57,447 nucleotides of DNA from Pseudochrobactrum sp. sp1633 (GCF_030376605.1 NZ_JARRAE010000016.1:1-57447); one strand, 5' to 3'; shown: positions 8,700 to 17,821, counted from the stretch's first letter. Numbers and translations: made by a program. The notes: a model not told the origin generated them from the letters alone.

Positions 8700-9443
8700 T
8701 TATTTTACATCACCGAAAACATCGCGAAAACTTTGTTTCAAAGCCTGATCAAGATCGTCCATTGAAACCGGTAAACCCAGATCAACCAGACTGGTCACGC
8801 CATATTCTGCAATGCCGCATGGAACAATACCACCGAAGTTTTCCAGCTGCGGCTCCACATTAATCGAGATGCCGTGAAAACTGACCCAGCGGCGCAGGCG
8901 AATGCCGATAGCAGCAATCTTGTCCTCAGCCATTGAGCCGTCAGCAAGCCGTGGCTTTTCCGGCCGCATAACCCATACGCCTACACGGTCTTCCCGCCGC
9001 TCGCCTTTGACATTGAAGCTGTCCAGTGTGCGGATGATCCATTCTTCGAGCGCGGCTACAAAAGCACGGATATCTTCACGGCGTCGTTTCAGATCAAGCA
9101 TCACATAGGCAACACGTTGGCCAGGGCCGTGATAGGTGAATTCACCGCCGCGTCCCGTTTTGTATACCGGAAAACGGTCGGGTGTGAGCAAATCTTCCTG
9201 TCTGGCACTGGTACCTGCTGTATAGAGCGGCGGGTGTTCAACCAGCCAGACCAGTTCATTTTCTGTGCCTTCACGGATCGCGGCAACGCGCGCTTCCATA
9301 AATGCTTCAGCATCAGGATAGGAGGTCAGGCCATCGGCAATAAGCCACTCAACCGGCGCGAAACCATCGGCGGCAGGAAACTGAGCGGATAAATTATTAC
9401 GATCGGTTACAGGGCGATTCTGGGTAGGGGCAATTTCTGTCAT
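8700..9443 (-). CDS. lipB: Lipoyl(octanoyl) transferase
   Basis: A 247-residue LipB, which transfers octanoyl from acyl-carrier protein to lipoyl domains of 2-oxoacid dehydrogenases and GcvH. Seen motifs: [12 protein letters not shown], the glycine-rich [21 protein letters not shown], the conserved Lys in [18 protein letters not shown] (about residue 173) and the catalytic Cys in [13 protein letters not shown] (about 208). The first 25 or so residues before the domain are not conserved, so the real start could be further in. It is convergent with the EamA gene and shares its terminator. lipA is not in the window. Confidence 0.95.
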   Translation of the reverse strand: MTEIAPTQNRPVTDRNNLSAQFPAADGFAPVEWLIADGLTSYPDAEAFMEARVAAIREGTENELVWLVEHPPLYTAGTSARQEDLLTPDRFPVYKTGRGGEFTYHGPGQRVAYVMLDLKRRREDIRAFVAALEEWIIRTLDSFNVKGERREDRVGVWVMRPEKPRLADGSMAEDKIAAIGIRLRRWVSFHGISINVEPQLENFGGIVPCGIAEYGVTSLVDLGLPVSMDDLDQALKQSFRDVFGDVK

Positions 9444-9620
9444 AATAATATTCAGGTAGAGATTGCTGCGTGTAAAATCCAGATGGCAAATTGACCGCTA
9501 TCTTTTGAAGACTGTGGTTTCTCAGCAGGCTGAGAGGAGTGAAAGCCAATACGTTTTTACCCTAGTCGTACGGGGCATATAAACAAGAGCATAACCGCCT
9601 GAAGAATGAGTATGTCAGCC

Positions 9621-9836
9621 CTATGAAAAGTTGGTGTTCTTTGAAATCTGCCATTCACCCTCAGCATTAAGTTCCACACGCTTGTTTCCACGGTAGAAAA
9701 TAGGGTTTCCGGTTTTCTTATCCAGAGAGAAGCGGCTAGGTGCCAATCTGTCTTCTTCATAGCCATTCGTTGCTAGGCTGAGCGCTTCCTTGAACTTACC
9801 GTCTTTGCATAAGCTTTTGAAAAGAGTCAGGTTCAT
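9621..9836 (-). CDS. Small hypothetical protein
   Basis: A 71-residue frame starting MNLTLFKSLCKDGKFKEAL; the frame continues five codons upstream to a second ATG at 9851. The sequence looks protein-like (a helix at residues 4-20, then IFYRGNKRVELNAEGEWQI as two likely strands) but I recognise no family. There is no clear ribosome binding site. It sits in the gene-poor patch between lipB and tRNA-Leu, so it may be a relic of an integrated element. Confidence 0.35.
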   Translation of the reverse strand: MNLTLFKSLCKDGKFKEALSLATNGYEEDRLAPSRFSLDKKTGNPIFYRGNKRVELNAEGEWQISKNTNFS

Positions 9837-10167
9837 TATTATAACTTTCATTAATCGGCATGGCTTGAATGTAGGCTTGTAGGGGCTTCTTGCGCATTAA
9901 GCCACAGTGACTATGCCGATTAAAGAACTTTCCGTGATCGAAAAGGGGGCTATAGGGAGGAATTCAAGCACCCAAAAACCAAATCTGAGTATCGTCAGTC
10001 ACTGACAATCACAACCAGAAGTCACGCATGACAACCGGCCTCACACGTAACTCCTCAGCATCACAGCAATTTATATGACGCAACCTTCTGCACTATTCCG
10101 GTGTCAGGACGATTAATGCAGTTTTCGTGGTGCTCATCAAAACCAACAAAAAATAATGGAGTAACTT

Positions 10168-10260
10168 ATGGCTGGAATAGCTAAGGAAGTCACCCGTCTG
10201 CCGCAGGTCGCTACCGTATCGGCTCAAGGCTATTCTTTTATCGGGTGGATTGGTGGCTAG
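10168..10260 (+). CDS. Very short ORF or gene fragment (30 residues)
   Basis: ATG at 10168 follows TGGAGT with six-base spacing, a good ribosome binding site. The 30-codon frame reads MAGIAKEVTRLPQVATVSAQ and ends YSFIGWIGG before TAG. It looks like the amino end of a longer protein whose remainder is gone, or a genuine micro-protein; a phage-derived origin is possible given the tRNA-Leu gene 200 bases away. Not recognised. Confidence 0.35.
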   Translation: MAGIAKEVTRLPQVATVSAQGYSFIGWIGG

Positions 10261-10460
10261 TTGTGACGCGGTGAGGTGAAATTACGATTCTTTGAATGAG
10301 ATAAGCGCAATAATTACTTAATGAAGGTGAGGGATTTGCTTCAAGTTTGCGAATAAAACCAATGGGTGTTTTGGGAGTTAGGTGAGGGATTTTTTTTATA
10401 TATAAACATAAATAACGTAATGTTATTATTAGCTTATTCTTCCTGAATGCAGGGAAAGAA

Positions 10461-10545
10461 TGGTGCGGTCGAGAAGACTCGAACTTCCACGGGTTGCCCC
10501 ACAGCGACCTCAACGCTGCGCGTCTACCAATTCCGCCACGACCGC
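10461..10545 (-). tRNA. tRNA-Leu(GAG)
   Basis: Reading the minus strand, an 85-base class II tRNA starts GCGGTCGTGGCGGAATTGG and ends CTTCTCGACCGCACCA, with the CCA encoded. The acceptor stem GCGGTCG pairs with CGACCGC. The anticodon loop TTGAGGT between AGCG- and CGCT-type stems gives GAG. The long variable arm (TGTGGGGCAACCCGT) and GTTCGAGTC T-loop fit leucine tRNA. The 3' end faces the gene-poor patch toward lipB. Confidence 0.97.
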
Positions 10546-10808
10546 ACTGTGTGGTAGAAACCGAATTGCTTCGGTGACCGCGATGTAGCAAATCACTATT
10601 GGGGTGACAAGCCAAATTATTCGTTTCATTGCATTTTTTTTAAAGTAATTCACAGAAGGCGGTTTTTTCCCGCGAAACGTGGCTTTTACAATATGCGCAA
10701 TAAAGGCAACGACCTGATTTTATAGGCAGAAAAGTGCGCAGCTGCTGTTTCACAGGTGAATTTGCACGGGAAAACCAACTGAGATTCGTATTTCAGGAGA
10801 TTCTTTTT

Positions 10809-11768
10809 TCAAAAAACCACGCGCTGCAGCCTTTCAATATTCTCCAGCTGTTTGCGTGTTTCCTGATAGCCGATGTCTATTGTCTCGGCGGCGCGATGAA
10901 ACTCCGTCAGGCCGATATGTCCGATAGTGGGCATTAATACGATATCAGGCGGATCGCCTGCCATGCGTGCCCGTGAAATTCTGTCCTGTATGATGTTGAA
11001 TGCGTCCATCATAACGCCAGTAATGCCTAGGCGTGATTCATGGCTTATTACTCCCGCCTGTGCGGGACTGATGGTATCTTCATTTCCGGCGCGTGCAGGG
11101 CTGGTATATTTGACAACAGCTGCACGGCCGAACTGATCATAATTGAGGTTCACAGCCAGTACCAGTTGCTGCTCGTAAGCGCGGCACACGGAAACCGGCA
11201 CCGGATTGACCAGAGCCCCATCCACCAACAGGCGGTGATCGTAGCGAATAGGCTCAAAAACACCAGGCAGAGCATAAGAAGCACGCATGGCTAATATGAG
11301 AGAGCCAGTTGAAAGCCAGATTTCGTGTCCGGTGCGTAATTCAGTGGCAACCGCAACATAAGGACAGGGCAGATCATCAATATTGAGGCCCTCAAGATGC
11401 TGGTGCAGCTTGCGGTCGAGTTTCATTCCGCCAAATAACCCGCTGCCGCGCAATGTGATGTCCATCAGGCTGAACATGCGTCTGCGTGTCAATGAGCGTG
11501 CGAACTCTTCCAGTTCGTCCAGTTTGCCTGCCAGATAGCAGCCGCCAACCAGAGCGCCTATAGAGGTGCCTGCAATCATGGAAATTTTGATATTCGCTTC
11601 AGTAAGTGCCCGTAAGACACCAATATGCGCCCAGCCGCGTGCCGATCCGCCGCCTAAAGCAAGCGCAATTGGCTGAGGTGCTTTTAAAACTGCAGGGCTG
11701 GATATTTCTGCGGAAGCTGGTGGCGTAACATTGAGAGATGTCCGGCGGCGCGGTACCCATGACAGCAT
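10809..11768 (-). CDS. Patatin-like phospholipase (RssA/NTE family)
   Basis: A 319-residue patatin-domain hydrolase. Visible are the oxyanion-hole glycines LALGGGSARGWAHIGVL (about residues 36-52), the nucleophile elbow IAGTSIGALVGG (Ser about 70) and the Asp of the catalytic dyad in RLLVDGALVNPVPVS (about 183). Such proteins are lysophospholipase or phospholipase A-like; some pathogens secrete them, but this one has no clear signal peptide and is similar to cytoplasmic RssA/YlbK-type proteins. Upstream of the domain is a 33-residue unconserved tail. Probably a single-gene unit; the 263 bases between its end and tRNA-Leu hold nothing obvious. Confidence 0.9.
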   Translation of the reverse strand: MLSWVPRRRTSLNVTPPASAEISSPAVLKAPQPIALALGGGSARGWAHIGVLRALTEANIKISMIAGTSIGALVGGCYLAGKLDELEEFARSLTRRRMFSLMDITLRGSGLFGGMKLDRKLHQHLEGLNIDDLPCPYVAVATELRTGHEIWLSTGSLILAMRASYALPGVFEPIRYDHRLLVDGALVNPVPVSVCRAYEQQLVLAVNLNYDQFGRAAVVKYTSPARAGNEDTISPAQAGVISHESRLGITGVMMDAFNIIQDRISRARMAGDPPDIVLMPTIGHIGLTEFHRAAETIDIGYQETRKQLENIERLQRVVF

Positions 11769-12106
11769 GCAAGATCTCCTGAATATTCTGATTTTTAAAA
11801 CCAGATTACAGGAACTGTTACATTGAGACTATGGCTTTCATGCGGAATAATTTGAATTGAGGTGAGCATCATTCAGATAGTCTTATTTGTATGGAATTTT
11901 ATGGTTTTGATGAAATTAATGCAATGTTAATAAATATTAATGATTTTATATTGTTGTAATTGTGTATATGTTTTATTTTTACTTGTTAATTTTAATTAAT
12001 AAATTAGTAACCATGAATTCTTGTAAGTATTCGTGTTGCAATATTGTTACAGCAATTTTGACTGGTTGGTGTAAAACAAGATCAAGAAAGATTTTGAGGT
12101 TCTCCC
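11769..12106. promoter_or_regulatory. AT-rich leader and promoter region of the outer-membrane barrel gene
   Basis: Very AT-rich between about 11880 and 12010 (e.g. TTAATAAATATTAATGATTT), with several possible -10 boxes, then a ribosome binding site GAGGTTCTCCC before ATG 12107. The long leader suggests strong or post-transcriptionally controlled expression, as is common for major outer-membrane proteins. I cannot fix the start of transcription. Confidence 0.45.
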
Positions 12107-12781
12107 ATGTTTAATAAAGTTATCCTCGCTGCTTCAGCAGCTGTTCTGTTTTCCGGCACTGCAATGGCTGCTGATGCCATCGTGTACAACGAACCTGCGC
12201 CAGCTGTTGAAGTGAATACTTTCAGCTGGGAAGGCGGTTATGTTGGTGCGAATGCCGGTTATGGCTTCGGCAAAATGAAAGAAGACGGCGTTAGCATTAA
12301 GCCACGCGGTTTCGTTGGTGGTGTACAGGCTGGTTACAACTGGCAGTTCGACCAGATCGTTGCTGGTATCGAAGCTGACTTCCAGGGCTCGACCATGAAG
12401 AAGTCCGTCGATTTCTACGATGCAGGCGTTTATGAAGGCACTGTAAAGGGTAAAGTCCAGTGGTTCGGTACTGTTCGCGGTCGTCTGGGTGCAGACATTG
12501 CTGAGCGCACCATGCTCTACGGTACAGCCGGTCTTGCTTATGGTAAAGTGAAGATCGAAGGCTATGATGCTGATCTGGATCTGCATGAAAGCGCTTCCAA
12601 GACCCGCGCTGGCTGGACTGCCGGTGCCGGCGTTGAGCATGCTTTCACTGACAATGTAACGCTGAAAACTGAATATCTTTACACCGATCTGGGTAAAGTT
12701 AAGTTCCGTGATGAAGCTGACGTTTCTAAAGTTAAAACCAACTTCCACACTGTGCGCGTTGGCGTAAACTACAAGTTCTAA
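12107..12781 (+). CDS. Outer-membrane beta-barrel protein, Omp25/Omp31 family
   Basis: A 224-residue precursor with a signal peptide (FNKVILAASAAVLFSGTAMA, cleavage near residue 22) and an eight-stranded porin-like barrel: alternating aromatic/hydrophobic strands such as SWEGGYVGANAGYGFGK, FVGGVQAGYNWQF, IVAGIEADFQG, TVRGRLGADI, GTAGLAYGK, GWTAGAGVEHAF and LKTEYLYTDLGK, ending VRVGVNYKF with the terminal Phe required for outer-membrane insertion. This architecture matches Brucella Omp25/Omp31 and rhizobial RopB-like surface proteins. Neighbours give no pathway. Single gene with its own terminator. Confidence 0.92.
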   Translation: MFNKVILAASAAVLFSGTAMAADAIVYNEPAPAVEVNTFSWEGGYVGANAGYGFGKMKEDGVSIKPRGFVGGVQAGYNWQFDQIVAGIEADFQGSTMKKSVDFYDAGVYEGTVKGKVQWFGTVRGRLGADIAERTMLYGTAGLAYGKVKIEGYDADLDLHESASKTRAGWTAGAGVEHAFTDNVTLKTEYLYTDLGKVKFRDEADVSKVKTNFHTVRVGVNYKF

Positions 12782-12865
12782 TGATCTGACGCGAGGTGAA
12801 GGACGCCTCTTGTGTCTTGAAAATTTCTTTCGCCGGATTGTAATTCTGGCGAAAGAGCCGTCCTC

Positions 12866-12917
12866 CAGACAAAAAGCCCTGCGTAATCAATATTACGCAG
12901 GGCTTTTATTGTCTGGT
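12866..12917. terminator. Strong bidirectional terminator
   Basis: A near-perfect inverted repeat from CCAGAC to GTCTGG with core AAAGCCCTGCGTAAT / ATTACGCAGGGCTTT. It ends the outer-membrane gene and the convergent hisI. A smaller hairpin CTTTCGCC/GGCGAAAG lies just before it at 12827-12855. Confidence 0.88.
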
Positions 12918-12954
12918 GATCTATTAAATCAAAAAATCACAGCAATTATTTGAT

Positions 12955-13365
12955 TTATTTATGTAAAATAACTTTGTTATTTTCAATATCGACTGTGCGG
13001 TAGAAGCAGGAATGGCGTTCAGTGTGGCAAGTGGGGCCATTGCCAGCCACTTGAACTTTCAGCCACAGGGCATCCTGATCGCAATCTGTTCGCATCTCGA
13101 TAACAGTTTGCAAATTGCCTGAGGTTTCACCTTTTTTCCAAAGCGACTTGCGCGAGCGCGACCAGTAATGGGCAATGCCGGTTTCCAGTGTCAGACGCAG
13201 AGCTTCGCTGTTCATATGTGCAACCATCAGCAAATCGCCGTCATCAGCACTTGTGACCACGGCGGTAATCAGCCCGGCGCTGTCAAAGCGGGGCGCAAAG
13301 ACAGCACCTTCTTCGGTGCTGTGCTTGTCGGTCTGCGCAGGAAAATCAGCTGGCAGCTCTGTCAT
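12955..13365 (-). CDS. hisI: Phosphoribosyl-AMP cyclohydrolase
   Basis: A 136-residue HisI catalysing the third step of histidine synthesis, hydrolysis of the adenine ring of PR-AMP. The family motifs are [36 protein letters not shown] and the metal-binding Cys/Asp cluster DCDQDALW and [14 protein letters not shown]. It overlaps folE by four bases (ATGA), so the two are translated from one message. The other his genes are elsewhere, as is usual for rhizobia. Identification is secure. Confidence 0.96.
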   Translation of the reverse strand: MTELPADFPAQTDKHSTEEGAVFAPRFDSAGLITAVVTSADDGDLLMVAHMNSEALRLTLETGIAHYWSRSRKSLWKKGETSGNLQTVIEMRTDCDQDALWLKVQVAGNGPTCHTERHSCFYRTVDIENNKVILHK

Positions 13366-13976
13366 TTACCGCTCCGTAGCATTGTCATAAACCGCACCTG
13401 ATGGGCGACATCGCTCTCGAAAGCGCCGGTAAAGGTAGTGGTCAGAGTGGTTGACCCCTGTTTGCGGATGCCTCGCATAGCCATACACATATGTTCCGCT
13501 TCAATCAGAACAGCAACGCCGAGCGGATTGAGGATATTCTGAATGCTGTGCGCAACCTGTGCTGTCATGCTTTCCTGCGTTTGCAGGCGATGGGCAAACA
13601 TATCAACAACGCGGGCAATTTTTGAAAGGCCGACAACAGAACCGTTCGGCAGATAGCCGACATGCGCCTTGCCGATAATCGGTACCATGTGATGCTCACA
13701 ATGGGAGTAAAAGTTGATATCTTTTACCAGAACCATATCCTTGTAGCCGGCAACTTCTTCAAAAACCGTGCCGAGCTCTTCTTCGGGCGACTGCTGATAG
13801 CCTGAGAAAAGTTCTTTATAGGCTTTCGCAACACGTTTTGGTGTCTCAATAAGCCCTTCACGGGAAGGGTCTTCGCCCATCCATAGCAGCAATGTATTCA
13901 CGGCAGCTTCTGCTTCAGCCTGTGTGGGGCGCTGAGCGGTGCTGTTGGTTTTAGTATCAGAAGTGTGCTTGTTCAT
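13362..13976 (-). CDS. folE: GTP cyclohydrolase I
   Basis: A 204-residue homodecameric FolE that makes dihydroneopterin triphosphate from GTP, the first committed step of folate synthesis. The zinc and active-site residues are in [21 protein letters not shown] (Cys and His residues about 100-104) and [17 protein letters not shown] (Cys about 171); QESMTAQVA is the GTP-binding stretch. The first 20 residues are hydrophilic and unconserved. A small hairpin (GTCTCTC/GAGAGAC, 13991-14010) sits 15 bases ahead of the start in the leader. First gene of the folE-hisI unit. Confidence 0.97.
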   Translation of the reverse strand: MNKHTSDTKTNSTAQRPTQAEAEAAVNTLLLWMGEDPSREGLIETPKRVAKAYKELFSGYQQSPEEELGTVFEEVAGYKDMVLVKDINFYSHCEHHMVPIIGKAHVGYLPNGSVVGLSKIARVVDMFAHRLQTQESMTAQVAHSIQNILNPLGVAVLIEAEHMCMAMRGIRKQGSTTLTTTFTGAFESDVAHQVRFMTMLRSGK

Positions 13977-14379
13977 ATCGAGCTCCCGTAGTCTCTCTCT
14001 GTGGAGAGACGAGTTAAACGGACACTGTTACGAAGCTTGCTCAGCCTGTGAAAACTTCTCCCACTGTATAAATATCAGGAGAAACAATGCATCAAAGCTG
14101 AAGGCTTGGCAGTTATGTCTTGGCAATTATATCCGGCATCTGCAGAATAAAGCCAAAGGCTCGATCTGCCAGTTCCCATTTGTCTCCCTGAATAGCGCTG
14201 GGAAACAAATGCCTGTTCTATATAAAGTAAGTAAAGGATATTAAAAGGGCAAACACAGCCGTTTTATGTCGTATTACGGTTCCGTTGTGTTCTATAGCCG
14301 CTTGAATTGAAATATTTATATCACCATTTATGAAACCATGCCTGAAAGTGAATTTTTCGCATGATGAAGGAGAGTCCGG
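13977..14379. other. 403-base region between divergent folE and the IscU-like gene
   Basis: Holds the two divergent promoters. A 7-base-pair hairpin lies in the folE leader (13991-14010). No gene of convincing length or start is seen. The IscU-like gene has the ribosome binding site AAGGAGAG at its right end. Confidence 0.5.
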
Positions 14380-14817
14380 ATGATCAATGATATGTATAAT
14401 GCCCGGATTCTCGAATTTGCAGGAAATATTCCGCATATTGGCCGTCTGGAAGCGCCTGACGCGACTGCCAAAGCCCATTCCAAACTCTGTGGCTCAACAG
14501 TGCTGGTTGATCTCAAAGTCAAAGACGGCGTGGTTGTAGATTTTGCCCATGAGGTAAAGGCTTGCGCATTGGGGCAGGCGACATCCTCTGTCATGGCGCG
14601 TCACATTATCGGCTCCACCGAAGCTGAATTGCGCACCTTGCAGGCGCAGATGACAGCTATGCTGAAAGACAATGGCGCACCGCCTGAAGGCCGGTTTGAA
14701 GATTTGCGGTTTTTCGAGCCGGTGCGTGATTATAAAGCACGCCATGCATCTACTTTGCTGATATTTGATGCAGTTGTTGATTGTCTCGACAAGATCGCCG
14801 CAAAAGCTGCCGTGTAA
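14380..14817 (+). CDS. Iron-sulfur cluster assembly scaffold protein (IscU/NifU N-domain type)
   Basis: A 145-residue protein of the NifU N-terminal/IscU fold, on which Fe-S clusters are built before delivery to target enzymes. Two of the three ligand cysteines are visible, in KLCGSTV (about residue 37) and VKACALGQATSS (about 62). The third, normally in a KCS-type motif near the end, is replaced by Ala/Ser in KARHASTLLIFDA. The only other Cys, in VVDCLDK, is in the last helix. That pattern is typical of the stand-alone alphaproteobacterial members, whose role as a full scaffold is less certain. The start follows AAGGAGAGTCCGG. yidD begins five bases after its stop. Confidence 0.88.
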   Translation: MINDMYNARILEFAGNIPHIGRLEAPDATAKAHSKLCGSTVLVDLKVKDGVVVDFAHEVKACALGQATSSVMARHIIGSTEAELRTLQAQMTAMLKDNGAPPEGRFEDLRFFEPVRDYKARHASTLLIFDAVVDCLDKIAAKAAV

Positions 14818-14822
14818 GCAAT

Positions 14823-15185
14823 ATGTGTCCGCAACCTGAAACCAAATCCCGTAAAAAATACAGTCGTAATTATCAGGGCGCATGGCGCAAAACACCGGAT
14901 CGTTTGCTGGGTACAGGTGTTGTGCGGTTCTATCAGCTGACGTTATCGGGCTTTATCGGTAACTCCTGCCGCCATATGCCGACCTGTTCCGAATATGCCT
15001 ATGAGGCCATTGCCCGTTATGGCTTATGGACGGGTGGCTGGATGGGGCTGTTTCGCGTTATGCGCTGCGGGCCGTTTGGCACCTGCGGGATTGATCGTGT
15101 GCCGGAAGTGCTGGAACCGCGCTATAAATGGTATTTTCCGTGGCGTTATTGGCACATTTCGGCTGCAAAACCGGATATTAGCTAA
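14823..15185 (+). CDS. yidD: Membrane protein insertion efficiency factor YidD
   Basis: A 120-residue YidD, a small amphipathic inner-membrane-associated protein that helps YidC insert membrane proteins. The family signature is clear: LTLSGFIGNSCRHMPTCSEYAYEAI then RYGLWTGGWMGLFRVMRCGPFGTCG with the conserved Cys pattern. I take ATG 14823 rather than the upstream TTG at 14781, because the longer form overlaps the preceding gene and adds no conserved sequence. Residues 1-30 are basic. It is probably co-transcribed with the IscU-like gene. In many bacteria yidD sits with rpmH-rnpA-yidC; here it is separated from them, as in other rhizobia. Confidence 0.94.
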   Translation: MCPQPETKSRKKYSRNYQGAWRKTPDRLLGTGVVRFYQLTLSGFIGNSCRHMPTCSEYAYEAIARYGLWTGGWMGLFRVMRCGPFGTCGIDRVPEVLEPRYKWYFPWRYWHISAAKPDIS

Positions 15186-15284
15186 GCTTTTCTTCCCTCA
15201 AGGTTTATTTCCCCCTTTAGATTGATTATAGAAACATTGCCGGTCGCATCTGCACTTCGTTTTGCAGGAGCTGGTAAGCATGAA

Positions 15285-15379
15285 GCGTATCCCGAAAAGT
15301 GGGAACCGGTTTTCGGATAAGATACGCGAAAACAAGAAATAGAGCATTTCCTGTGTTTCAAATTGGATTGGAAATGCTC
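15285..15379. repeat. RIME-like palindromic element pair
   Basis: First palindrome 15285-15327: GCGTATC and GATACGC arms around CCGAAAAGTGGGAACCGGTT and TTCGG, the RIME1-type core. Second palindrome 15342-15379: GAGCATTTCC / GGAAATGCTC around an 18-base loop. The pair lies between yidD and thrS and could fold in the thrS leader. The assignment to the RIME family rests on memory of that motif. Confidence 0.72.
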
Positions 15380-15435
15380 GAAGTTTACTTTAAACAACCA
15401 CCCGCAATCGTTGGCGGGACTGGATGGGGATGACA

Positions 15436-17403
15436 ATGTCTGATCTTATTACTCTCGAATTTCCCGACGGCACACAGCGCGAATATGATCCGGCCATGAC
15501 CGGTCTGGCGCTTGCCGAATCCATCTCCAAATCACTGGCTAAGAAGTCTGTCGCCTATGCGGTCGACGGCACCGTGCGTGATTTGTCCGAGCCTCTGGGC
15601 GCATCAGGCAAAGTCGAGATTCTCACCCGTGAAGATCCGCGCGCGCTGGAACTGATCCGCCACGACTGCGCCCACGTATTGGCTGAAGCTGTGCAGGAAC
15701 TTTTCCCTGGCACGCAGGTCACAATTGGACCGGTTATTGAAAACGGCTTCTATTATGACTTCGCCCGCAATGAGCCTTTTACGCCCGATGACCTGCCAGT
15801 CATCGAAAAGAAAATGCGTGAAATCATTGCCCGCAACAAGTCGTTTACACGCGAAGTCTGGACACGCGAAAAAGCTAAGCAGGTTTTCTCCGATAAGGGT
15901 GAATCCTATAAGGTTGAGCTGATTGACGCGATCCCTGAAGGTCAGGATCTGAAGATCTATTATCAGGGCGACTGGTTTGATCTTTGCCGTGGCCCGCATA
16001 TGGCGTCCACAGGCCAGATCGGCAATGCGTTCAAGCTGATGAAAGTTGCCGGTGCTTATTGGCGCGGTGACAGCAATAATCCGATGCTGACGCGTATTTA
16101 CGGTACAGCTTTCGCGAATGATGCTGATCTGCAGCAATATCTGACCATGCTGGAAGAAGCTGAAAAGCGCGATCATCGCCGTCTCGGCCGTGAAATGGAT
16201 CTGTTCCATTTTCAGGAAGAAGGTCCGGGCGTGGTGTTCTGGCATTCCAAGGGCTGGCGCATGTTCCAGAGCCTTGTCAGCTATATGCGCCGTCGTCTCG
16301 ACGATCATGGCTATCAGGAAGTCAATGCACCGCAGGTGCTGGATAAATCCCTTTGGGAAACATCCGGTCACTGGGGCTGGTATAAAGACAACATGTTCAA
16401 GGTCACCACTGCCGGTGATGACACTGAAGATGACCGCGTTTTCGCGCTGAAGCCGATGAACTGCCCGGGTCACGTGCAGATTTTCAAACATGGTTTGAAA
16501 TCCTACCGCGATCTGCCGATCAAAATGGCGGAATTCGGTAATGTGCACCGCTATGAGCCGTCCGGCGCACTGCATGGCCTGATGCGCGTTCGCGGCTTTA
16601 CGCAAGATGATGCGCATATCTTCTGTACAGACGAGCAGATGGCCGATGAGTGCCTGCGCATTAACGACCTGATCCTCTCGACCTATGCCGATTTCGGCTT
16701 TGATCAGATCACCGTTAAGCTCTCTACACGTCCTGAAAAGCGCGTGGGTGATGATGCGCTGTGGGATCGTGCGGAAAGTGTTATGGGCGAAGTGCTCAAG
16801 ACAATCGAAGCCAATTCCGGCGGTCGCATCAAAACCGGCATTCTGCCAGGTGAGGGTGCGTTCTACGGACCTAAGTTCGAATATACGCTGAAAGATGCGA
16901 TCGGTCGTGAATGGCAGTGCGGTACAACACAGGTTGACTTCAACCTGCCGGAACGCTTCGGTGCATTCTATATCGACAACAATTCCGAGAAGCAGCAGCC
17001 GGTTATGATCCACCGCGCTATCTGTGGTTCGATGGAGCGTTTCCTCGGTATTCTGATCGAGAATTTTGCCGGTCATATGCCGCTGTGGTTCGCACCAATT
17101 CAGGTTGTCGTCGCAACGATTACATCTGAAGCGGATGAATATGGTCAGGAAGTTGCTAGCTTGTTTAAAAAGGCTGGTCTTCAGGTCACAACCGACTTCC
17201 GCAACGAGAAGATCAACTACAAGGTGCGCGAGCACTCACTGCAGAAAGTGCCGGTTATTCTGGTGCTTGGTAAGCGTGAAGCTGAAGAGCGTACAGTCAA
17301 TGTGCGTCGTCTCGGCTCCCGTGACCAGACACCAATGACGCTGGATGAAGCGCTGAGCTCATTGCGTGAAGAGGCAACGCCGCCAGATCTTCGTCGTGCA
17401 TAA
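15436..17403 (+). CDS. thrS: Threonine-tRNA ligase
   Basis: A 655-residue class II aminoacyl-tRNA synthetase. In order: the N-terminal TGS domain ([20 protein letters not shown]), the editing domain with the HxxxH zinc-like motif in [12 protein letters not shown] (about residues 75-86), the catalytic core with motif 2 around [21 protein letters not shown], the zinc ligand Cys in KPMNCPGHV (about 340), and the C-terminal anticodon domain (PIQVVVATI to [14 protein letters not shown]). Of three near ATGs (15424, 15430, 15436) the last is best spaced from GGGG. A hairpin terminator GCCGGA/TCCGGC plus T-run follows at 17419-17440. Confidence 0.97.
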   Translation: MSDLITLEFPDGTQREYDPAMTGLALAESISKSLAKKSVAYAVDGTVRDLSEPLGASGKVEILTREDPRALELIRHDCAHVLAEAVQELFPGTQVTIGPVIENGFYYDFARNEPFTPDDLPVIEKKMREIIARNKSFTREVWTREKAKQVFSDKGESYKVELIDAIPEGQDLKIYYQGDWFDLCRGPHMASTGQIGNAFKLMKVAGAYWRGDSNNPMLTRIYGTAFANDADLQQYLTMLEEAEKRDHRRLGREMDLFHFQEEGPGVVFWHSKGWRMFQSLVSYMRRRLDDHGYQEVNAPQVLDKSLWETSGHWGWYKDNMFKVTTAGDDTEDDRVFALKPMNCPGHVQIFKHGLKSYRDLPIKMAEFGNVHRYEPSGALHGLMRVRGFTQDDAHIFCTDEQMADECLRINDLILSTYADFGFDQITVKLSTRPEKRVGDDALWDRAESVMGEVLKTIEANSGGRIKTGILPGEGAFYGPKFEYTLKDAIGREWQCGTTQVDFNLPERFGAFYIDNNSEKQQPVMIHRAICGSMERFLGILIENFAGHMPLWFAPIQVVVATITSEADEYGQEVASLFKKAGLQVTTDFRNEKINYKVREHSLQKVPVILVLGKREAEERTVNVRRLGSRDQTPMTLDEALSSLREEATPPDLRRA

Positions 17404-17418
17404 TTGAAATGAGAAAAG

Positions 17419-17440
17419 GCCGGAGTAATCCGGCTTTTTT
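17419..17440 (+). terminator. thrS intrinsic terminator
   Basis: GCCGGA-GTAA-TCCGGC stem followed by six T residues, sixteen bases after the thrS stop. Confidence 0.85.
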
Positions 17441-17482
17441 GTTTATTTTCAGTGTGTTGCAATAAAAATATAATGCGTGAAT

Positions 17483-17821
17483 TTAATTCAATGGCGCAGC
17501 TTTAAAGCGATATTCGCCGTCACTGTCGATATCGAAATAATCGCCGAGCTGCGGATGGCGCAGCGGTTCACCGCTTTCATCTTCTTCCAGATTTTGCTCT
17601 GAAACATAGGCCACGTAATCCGTTTCCTCATTCTCTGCCAGTACATGATAGAACGGTTGCTCACGTTTCGGGCGTGAGGCTTCAGGAATGGACATGTACC
17701 ATTCTTCCGTATTGGCGAATTCCGGATCCACATCAAAAATAATGCCACGAAACGGTAACAGGCGGTGCTTTACCACCTGTCCGATCTGAAAGCGTGCATA
17801 TTTTACTTCAAAAGCACTCAT
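17483..17821 (-). CDS. hspQ: Heat shock protein HspQ (hemimethylated-DNA-binding YccV-like)
   Basis: A 112-residue HspQ/YccV-fold protein. Recognisable are FQIGQVVKHRLLPFRGIIFDVDPEF, the ENEETDYVAYVSEQNL motif and RHPQLGDYFD. In enterobacteria HspQ is a Lon specificity-enhancing factor and was first described as a hemimethylated-DNA binding protein; the rhizobial role is untested. Its ATG overlaps the ubiH-type stop by four bases (ATGA), so it is translated from the same message. It converges on thrS. Confidence 0.9.
   Translation of the reverse strand: MSAFEVKYARFQIGQVVKHRLLPFRGIIFDVDPEFANTEEWYMSIPEASRPKREQPFYHVLAENEETDYVAYVSEQNLEEDESGEPLRHPQLGDYFDIDSDGEYRFKAAPLN

Larger units (their letters stand above)
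9444..10460. other. About 1 kb gene-poor stretch next to tRNA-Leu
   Basis: Apart from two doubtful small frames (9621-9836 minus, 10168-10260 plus) and an 11-base inverted repeat (TTAATCGGCAT at 9851-9861, ATGCCGATTAA at 9913-9923), no gene is seen. The stretch lies on the 3' side of the tRNA-Leu gene, the side where integrases insert elements. I looked for a second copy of the tRNA 3' end that would mark an attachment site and did not find one by eye. Confidence 0.45.

Noticed and set aside
10238-10615. 125-codon minus-strand frame
   Set aside because: It runs straight through tRNA-Leu(GAG), so it cannot be a normal gene.
12134-12748. 204-codon minus-strand frame
   Set aside because: Antisense to the outer-membrane barrel gene, which has signal peptide, barrel strands and terminal Phe.
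15186-15435. T-box or threonine attenuator before thrS
   Set aside because: The leader lacks T-box features and this lineage does not normally use them; the structure there is explained by RIME-like palindromes.
15604-17235. 543-codon open frame on the minus strand
   Set aside because: It is the antisense shadow of thrS, whose full motif set is on the plus strand; the antisense translation is Cys/His-rich and family-less.
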